From positions 310,001 through 374,000 of the forward strand of contig OZ241368.1 in the NCBI GenBank assembly GCA_965200525.1: a DNA stretch of 64,000 nt, written 5' to 3'. Below are positions 59,626-64,000 of this stretch, in pieces. Position numbers and translations under genes: made by a program. Below the pieces are notes generated by a model. It saw only the letters and a program-made list of their open reading frames with translations. It had not been told where the DNA came from and searched no databases. Origin of the DNA: JANNPJ01 sp965200525. Its GTDB lineage: Bacteria > Actinomycetota > Actinomycetes > Actinomycetales > Kineosporiaceae. The number at the start of each line of letters is the position of its first letter. The first letter of the stretch is position 1.

Positions 59626-61059
59626 ATGACGATGTCCGAGGCCGCGCAGGCGAGCGACCACCGCTGGTGGACCTTCACGGTGGCCGCCACCGCCCAGGTC
59701 ATGATCGCCCTGGACCTGACGATCATGCTCATCGCGCTGCCTTCGGCGCAGAGCGATCTGGGCATGTCCAGCGCCCAGGGGCGGTGGGTTCTCACCGCCT
59801 ATGCCCTCGCCCTGGGCGCGCTGCTCACGCTCGGTGGGCGGATCGCCGACCTCGTCGGGCGACGGACCGCCATTTCGGCCAGCGCGCTGGCCTTCGCGGC
59901 TGCCTCCGCCGTCGGTGGTTCGGCCGGCGATCCGGGCCTCCTGCTGGGCGCGCGGGCCGCACAGGGGGTGGCCGCCGCGCTGTTGGCACCCGCAGCCCTG
60001 TCGCTGATCTCGGTCACGTTCGTCGATGAGCACGAGCGGTCGCGAGCCTTCGGGCTGTTCGCCGCCGCACTCCAGGGCGGCATCGGGGTCGGGCTGCTGC
60101 TGGGCGGTGCGCTCACCCAGTTCCTGGAATGGCGGTGGTGCATGTACATCAACGTGCCGCTCGCCGTCGGCGTCGCCCTCGGCGCCCAACGCTTCGTTCC
60201 GGCCGGCAACGACCACCGGCAGCGCCGGATCGACCTTCCCGGCGCGGTGCTCGTGAGCAGTGGACTGGGCTGTCTCGTCTTCGCGGTGAGTCAGGCCGAG
60301 AGTGACGGTTGGGGGTCGCGCCTGGTCCTGGGCCTGCTCGCGGCCGCCCTCGTCGCCCTGGCCGGTTTCGCGGTCTGGGAGCAGGTCACGGCCCACCCCC
60401 TGCTCCCGCTGCCCATCATCGCCGATCGACGCCGGGGCGGTGCGAACCTGTCCTTCTTCGCCGTCAATCTGGGCGCCAACGGCGCCTTTCTGCTGCTGAC
60501 CTATCAGGCCCAGTCGATCCTCGGGTACACCGCACTCGAGGCCGGCGTCGCGTTCCTGCCCCTGATCGTGGTGATCACCGTGAGCGCCACCCGTCTCACT
60601 CCCCGGCTGATGAGCCGGCTGCAGCCCCGCTACCTGATGGCCACCGGGCTGATCTTCCTGGCCCTCGGCCTGCTGTCCATGACCCGGATGAGCCTCGACG
60701 GTTCCTATCCCTCGCAGATCCTGCTTCCGCTGCTCCTGATCGGTCTGGGAATGGGGTTGAGCACCGGACCGGCGATGAGCTCCGGCACCAGGGTGAACGA
60801 CCCCGCCGACGCCACCGCCGCCTCCGCCCTGATGCGCTCCTCACAGCAGATCGGCGCAGCGCTCGGAACGGCGCTCATGACGACCATCGCCGCCTCCTAT
60901 GCGGCCGGCGCGCGAGGACTTACCCCACCGCAGGCCACCGTTCACGGGTTCGCGGCCTCCAGCTACTGGACCGCCGCGATCGTCGTCCTGGCTGCGGTGA
61001 CCGTGGCCGCGATCGTGCCCGGCGACCGCAGGTCGAGCGCGCTGCTGCAAGAGAGCTAG
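59626..61059 (+). CDS. MFS multidrug exporter, DHA2 (14-TMS) family
   Basis: 477 residues from ATG 59626; the longer frame to 59449 overlaps the regulator and operators. About fourteen transmembrane helices; ALDLTIMLIALPSAQSDLGM, GGRIADLVGRRTAISASALA, GARAAQGVAAALLAPAALSL and GGALTQFLEWRWCMYINVPL are DHA2 motifs. Probably induced when its divergent TetR repressor binds ligand. Confidence 0.94.
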   Translation: MTMSEAAQASDHRWWTFTVAATAQVMIALDLTIMLIALPSAQSDLGMSSAQGRWVLTAYALALGALLTLGGRIADLVGRRTAISASALAFAAASAVGGSAGDPGLLLGARAAQGVAAALLAPAALSLISVTFVDEHERSRAFGLFAAALQGGIGVGLLLGGALTQFLEWRWCMYINVPLAVGVALGAQRFVPAGNDHRQRRIDLPGAVLVSSGLGCLVFAVSQAESDGWGSRLVLGLLAAALVALAGFAVWEQVTAHPLLPLPIIADRRRGGANLSFFAVNLGANGAFLLLTYQAQSILGYTALEAGVAFLPLIVVITVSATRLTPRLMSRLQPRYLMATGLIFLALGLLSMTRMSLDGSYPSQILLPLLLIGLGMGLSTGPAMSSGTRVNDPADATAASALMRSSQQIGAALGTALMTTIAASYAAGARGLTPPQATVHGFAASSYWTAAIVVLAAVTVAAIVPGDRRSSALLQES

Positions 61060-61109
61060 CCGGCCCGGCGGCGCGGGCTAATGGTGCCGGCAAGAGGCCC
61101 TGATCAAGA

Positions 61110-61490
61110 TCAACCGGCCGATCGGTTCTGTGATGCCGCGGCTGCCGCCGCCTCCTGGAAGTCGACGATGGCCCCGCCGTGGTTGCGCGCCCAGGTATTC
61201 AGGACCTCGATGGGCTCGACCAAGGTCTGCCCGAGCTCGGTGAGCGTGTACTCGACCCACCGTGGACCCTCGGAATGGCGTTCGACCAGGCCGTACTGCT
61301 GCAGCCGGCGCAGTGTCTGGGTGAGGACCTTGCGCGAGATGTCACCGATGACGTCGACGAGATCGCTGTGCCGGCGCGGCTGCTGACTGAGCGCGAAAAG
61401 CACCAGAACGGACCATTTGTCGGAGATGATCTCAACAGTCAGGCGTGTGGGGCAATCGGCAAGGAAGGACGATCCGCTCTCGTTCTGCAT
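61110..61490 (-). CDS. HxlR family transcriptional regulator
   Basis: 126 residues. CPTRLTVEIISDKWSVLVLF, then DVIGDISRKVLTQTLRRLQQ, YGLVERHSEGPRWVEYTLTE, LGQTLVEPIEVLNTW: the classical HxlR winged helix, including the N-terminal Cys. Divergent from the oxidoreductase gene. The gap holds ggtaacg and cgtaacg ten bases apart (about 61511 and 61528), a plausible binding site. Confidence 0.95.
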   Translation of the reverse strand: MQNESGSSFLADCPTRLTVEIISDKWSVLVLFALSQQPRRHSDLVDVIGDISRKVLTQTLRRLQQYGLVERHSEGPRWVEYTLTELGQTLVEPIEVLNTWARNHGGAIVDFQEAAAAAASQNRSAG

Positions 61491-61575
61491 GACAGTTCAA
61501 GGTACCAGGCGGTAACGCAAGGCTCCGTAACGTCTCTTCCACGCACTGAATCCCGCGCCAGATGGAGGAGTTACC

Positions 61576-62556
61576 GTGCCACGAGTCGTGGTGTTCGATG
61601 AGTTCGGCGGGCCGGAAGTCATGCACGTCGTCGAGGAGTCTGTCCTCGAGCCCGCCGCCGGGGAGGTGCGGGTGAGGATCGAGGCGTTCGCGGTCAATCC
61701 GCTCGACCAGATGATGCGTTCGGGCACCTACCTCGCGCCTGTCCTCCTGCCACATGCGCGTCTCGGCGTGGAAGGTACGGGCATCATCGACGCGCTGGGC
61801 CCCGAGACCGCGGGGTTGTCGATCGGCGATCCGGTCATCTTCACGGCCATCCCAGACGCGAGCGTTCGAGGCAGCTACGCCGAATACACCACGGTCCCCG
61901 CCAACCGGGTCGCTCCTCGGCCCGTCGGGCTCGACGTCACCCACGCAGCGGCCATCTGGGTCGGATACTCCACCGCCTACGGCGCGCTCGTCGAGACGGC
62001 GCGGATGCGCCCCGGCGACCACATCCTCATCACCGCCGCGGCCGGCAGTGTCGGCCGGGCGGCAATCCAGGTCGCCAATTACCTTGGTGCCGTGCCCATC
62101 GCGATCACCCGGCACACGACGAGGAAGGACGGCCTGCTCGCGGCCGGCGCCGCCTCGGCCATCGCCACCGACCAGGAGGACGTCGTCGAAGCGGTTCGCC
62201 GCCACACCGGTGGGGCCGGGGCCGACATCGTCCTCGACCTGGTCCAGGGCCTCGGCCAGCAGGATCTCCTGGCGGCCACCCGCCCGGGCGGAACATTGCT
62301 GATCGCGGGCTTTTTGGATTCCCGTCCCACCCCGGCCCCGGCGGAAACGTCGTGCACGATCATCGGCTACCGGGGTTTCGAGCACACCCTTGACGACATC
62401 GTCGTGCAGCGCATGCTGGCCTTCCTCAATGCCGGTGTCCGACTCGGCGCGCTTGAGCCCGCCATTGACACCGTGTTCGCCCTGACCGACATCGTCGAGG
62501 CACACCGCCGGATCGAGAGCGGACGTCACCACGGGAAGATCATCGTCACGATCTAG
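61576..62556 (+). CDS. NADPH:quinone oxidoreductase-type zinc-free MDR protein
   Basis: 326 residues; GGAGGAG before the start. FDEFGGPEVMHVVEESVLEP, VRIEAFAVNPLDQMMRSGTY, GVEGTGIIDALGPETAG, and the Rossmann block ILITAAAGSVGRAAIQVANY. Zinc-binding residues of alcohol dehydrogenases are lacking. Reduces quinones or enones. The divergent HxlR gene is its likely regulator. Confidence 0.93.
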   Translation: MPRVVVFDEFGGPEVMHVVEESVLEPAAGEVRVRIEAFAVNPLDQMMRSGTYLAPVLLPHARLGVEGTGIIDALGPETAGLSIGDPVIFTAIPDASVRGSYAEYTTVPANRVAPRPVGLDVTHAAAIWVGYSTAYGALVETARMRPGDHILITAAAGSVGRAAIQVANYLGAVPIAITRHTTRKDGLLAAGAASAIATDQEDVVEAVRRHTGGAGADIVLDLVQGLGQQDLLAATRPGGTLLIAGFLDSRPTPAPAETSCTIIGYRGFEHTLDDIVVQRMLAFLNAGVRLGALEPAIDTVFALTDIVEAHRRIESGRHHGKIIVTI

Positions 62557-62559
62557 ATG

Positions 62560-63222
62560 CTTCGTGCTGGAGGTTCCACTGCCCCGACGAAATCGGTGAT
62601 CCGTCGACAGCAGGAACTCCACACGTCGTCAGCATCGGGGCCGGTTCGGACTGCGAACCCGAGGCGCGACTATGGGCAGCCAGATCATTGGCGGCCGGCA
62701 GTCGCCACGCGACCTCGGCAGCAGCCTCGAATGTGAGACGGATGCCAGCCATCCGTACCCAGGCCGGACCGCGTGTCATCGAGGCAGTCTCGCAGCTCAG
62801 GTTGGGCTCATCGCGCTGAACGAGCTCGACTCACACCTCCTGCTCATCAGCCGGCCGGCTCACCGAGAGTGGATCTCTCGGCGTTGGAGCATGTCGAGGT
62901 CGTTGCGCACCTCCCAGTGCGCGGCGATGCGACCCTCGCGAAGTCAGAACAAGACGGTGAGCCCCAACCGAGAGAGCGACCAGTACGGCGGCCGAGCCGG
63001 CCACCAGCACATTCGCCGACGACGGGCGGCCGCGAACGGAGACTGGCAGGGGCGACGTGGAATGGCGACAGGGCAGACCCCGTGGCACATTCGACGCAGT
63101 ACCCACGAACGTGTAAAAGTGCGCGTTCTGAGGTCCACAGCACAGCACAGCTCTATGCGCAGTCCTGAATGACCGCACGGCCAGCGTGTGCGGCGTGCCG
63201 GCGTCCAACCCGGGGAGGCTGC
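62560..63222. other. 663-base stretch without an intact gene
   Basis: No complete gene is supported. A reverse frame at 62546-62779 and a forward one at 62672-63172 have poor codon use. The only recognisable content is the SnoaL-like fragment listed separately and, at the end, GGGGAGG before the kinase start. Confidence 0.5.
62860..62947 (-). pseudogene. C-terminal fragment of a SnoaL-like protein
   Basis: Reverse-strand frame reading LREGRIAAHWEVRNDLDMLQ, then RREIHSR and a stop. The GRIxxHWEVRDDLxML pattern is the closing strand and helix of SnoaL/ester cyclase proteins. A TGA lies directly before it and nothing homologous continues upstream, so only the last ~25 codons remain. Confidence 0.6.
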
Positions 63223-64000
63223 GTGAATCCCCCACCAGAACAGTCCCGTCTCGACTCGGTGGACGAGCGCCTCATCGCCGGCCGCTATCGGATCCGGCGC
63301 CTGCTGGGGCGCGGCGGGATGGGTGCCGTATGGGCCGCCCAGGACGAGATCCTGGGCCGCGAGGTCGCCATCAAGGAAGTCATCCCCGCGGCGGGGCTGT
63401 CCGGCGAGCAACAGGACATGGTCCGCGAGCGCACGATGCGCGAGGCCCGTGCGGCCGCGCGCGTGGATCACCCCGCGGCGGTGACGGTGTTCGACGTGGT
63501 CGAGGACGGGCACCATCCCTGGATCGTCATGCAGTTGCTGACCCCACGCACGCTGGCCGATGTCCTCGCCAAGGGCCAGACCCTGACGCCGCTGACCGCG
63601 GCCGGCATCGGAGTGGACCTGGTGGGAGCCCTGCAGGCCGCCCACCGAGCGGGGGTGTTGCACCGGGACGTCAAGCCGGCCAATGTGATGCTCTCCGAGA
63701 GCGGTCGGGCCGTACTGACCGACTTCGGGATCGCCAGCGTTGACGACGACCCAACCCTGACCGCGAGCGGCATGCTGGTGGGTTCACCCGGCTACATGTC
63801 GCCCGAACGGGCCCGAGGTGAGCGTCCGACCCCCGCCTCGGACCTGTGGTCCCTGGGGGCCACCCTCTACGCCGCGGTGGAAGGGCGCTCGCCCTTCCGC
63901 CGTGAGGGGCAGTTGCTCACGCTCAACGCGGTCATCACCGAGCCGGCTCCACCCGCCCGCCACGGCGGCCCTCTGCGGCCGGTGATCGCCGCACTGCTGG
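63223..64000 (+). CDS. Ser/Thr protein kinase, 3' truncated by window edge
   Basis: About 259 residues are visible from GTG 63223 (GGGGAGG upstream). Kinase motifs are complete: P-loop LLGRGGMGAVWAAQD, VAIKEV lysine, HRDVKPANVML, DFGIAS, GSPGYMSPERA. This is a Pkn-type Hanks kinase; C-terminal parts (juxtamembrane helix, sensor) lie outside the window. Confidence 0.95.
   Translation, partial: MNPPPEQSRLDSVDERLIAGRYRIRRLLGRGGMGAVWAAQDEILGREVAIKEVIPAAGLSGEQQDMVRERTMREARAAARVDHPAAVTVFDVVEDGHHPWIVMQLLTPRTLADVLAKGQTLTPLTAAGIGVDLVGALQAAHRAGVLHRDVKPANVMLSESGRAVLTDFGIASVDDDPTLTASGMLVGSPGYMSPERARGERPTPASDLWSLGATLYAAVEGRSPFRREGQLLTLNAVITEPAPPARHGGPLRPVIAALL

Overview
The window is chromosomal DNA of a high-GC actinobacterium. 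The signs are strong G/C preference at third codon positions, frequent GTG/TTG starts, a GAF-ANTAR regulator, a SigE-type ECF sigma factor, an XRE/DUF397 pair, DivIVA-type motifs, many NarL-type two-component genes and many TetR/MarR regulators beside flavour-of-the-month oxidoreductases and exporters. The genus cannot be fixed from sequence alone. No rRNA, convincing tRNA, CRISPR array or prophage was found.

Layout. 1-4272: two tandem NarL-type kinase/regulator pairs, the first kinase cut by the window edge. 4.5-8.0 kb: GAF-ANTAR regulator, orphan CGNR zinc-finger remnant, secreted endonuclease I, FAS1 lipoprotein. 8.1-9.5 kb: a complete IS3-family insertion with a 3-bp target duplication. 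9.5-13.06 kb: a gene-poor stretch with GGCCAAC arrays, a 12-bp microsatellite, a pair of ~225-bp direct repeats and decayed coding fragments. 13.1-15.1 kb: secreted S1 protease and a lipoprotein. 15.3-18.6 kb: membrane protein, EACC1-type adaptor and a caspase-like protease fused to an EF-hand loop, a duplicated coiled coil and DivIVA-like motifs. 18.6-22.2 kb: cytoplasmic trypsin-like protease with a lysine/aspartate-rich tail, a degenerate ATP-grasp-like protein and an intact ATP-grasp ligase; a solo copy of the protease prodomain is encoded next door. 22.2-24.2 kb: an IS605-type TnpA/TnpB element lying between scars of a tandem duplication. 24.3-33 kb: DHA2 exporter with TetR regulator, sigma/anti-sigma-like pair, a two-component/ABC exporter operon and another TetR regulator. 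33.2-40.3 kb: NmrA-like reductase, small membrane proteins, intact and decayed XRE/DUF397 pairs, flavin-binding-fold protein, membrane protein with winged-helix regulator, ricin-type lectin. 40.6-48.5 kb: two membrane-anchored extracytoplasmic proteins, a GH113-like secreted hydrolase and a 1,423-residue STAND NTPase with WD40 repeats. 48.9-64 kb: metabolic and regulatory genes including a divergent glucose-6-phosphate dehydrogenase, several regulator/target pairs with visible palindromic operators, an acyltransferase and, at the right edge, the start of a Ser/Thr protein kinase.

The most notable content is two loci that look like NTP/peptidase conflict (immunity or programmed-death-like) modules: EACC1 plus caspase-DivIVA at 16.2-18.6 kb and the STAND-WD40 protein at 44.2-48.5 kb. 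Each sits beside small membrane proteins with a C-terminal extracytoplasmic domain. Between them in the list of interest is the trypsin/pseudo-ATP-grasp/ATP-grasp operon, which could be a protein-modifying system whose substrate is the tail of its own protease. These functional proposals are inferences; the domain calls rest on motifs read directly in the translations.
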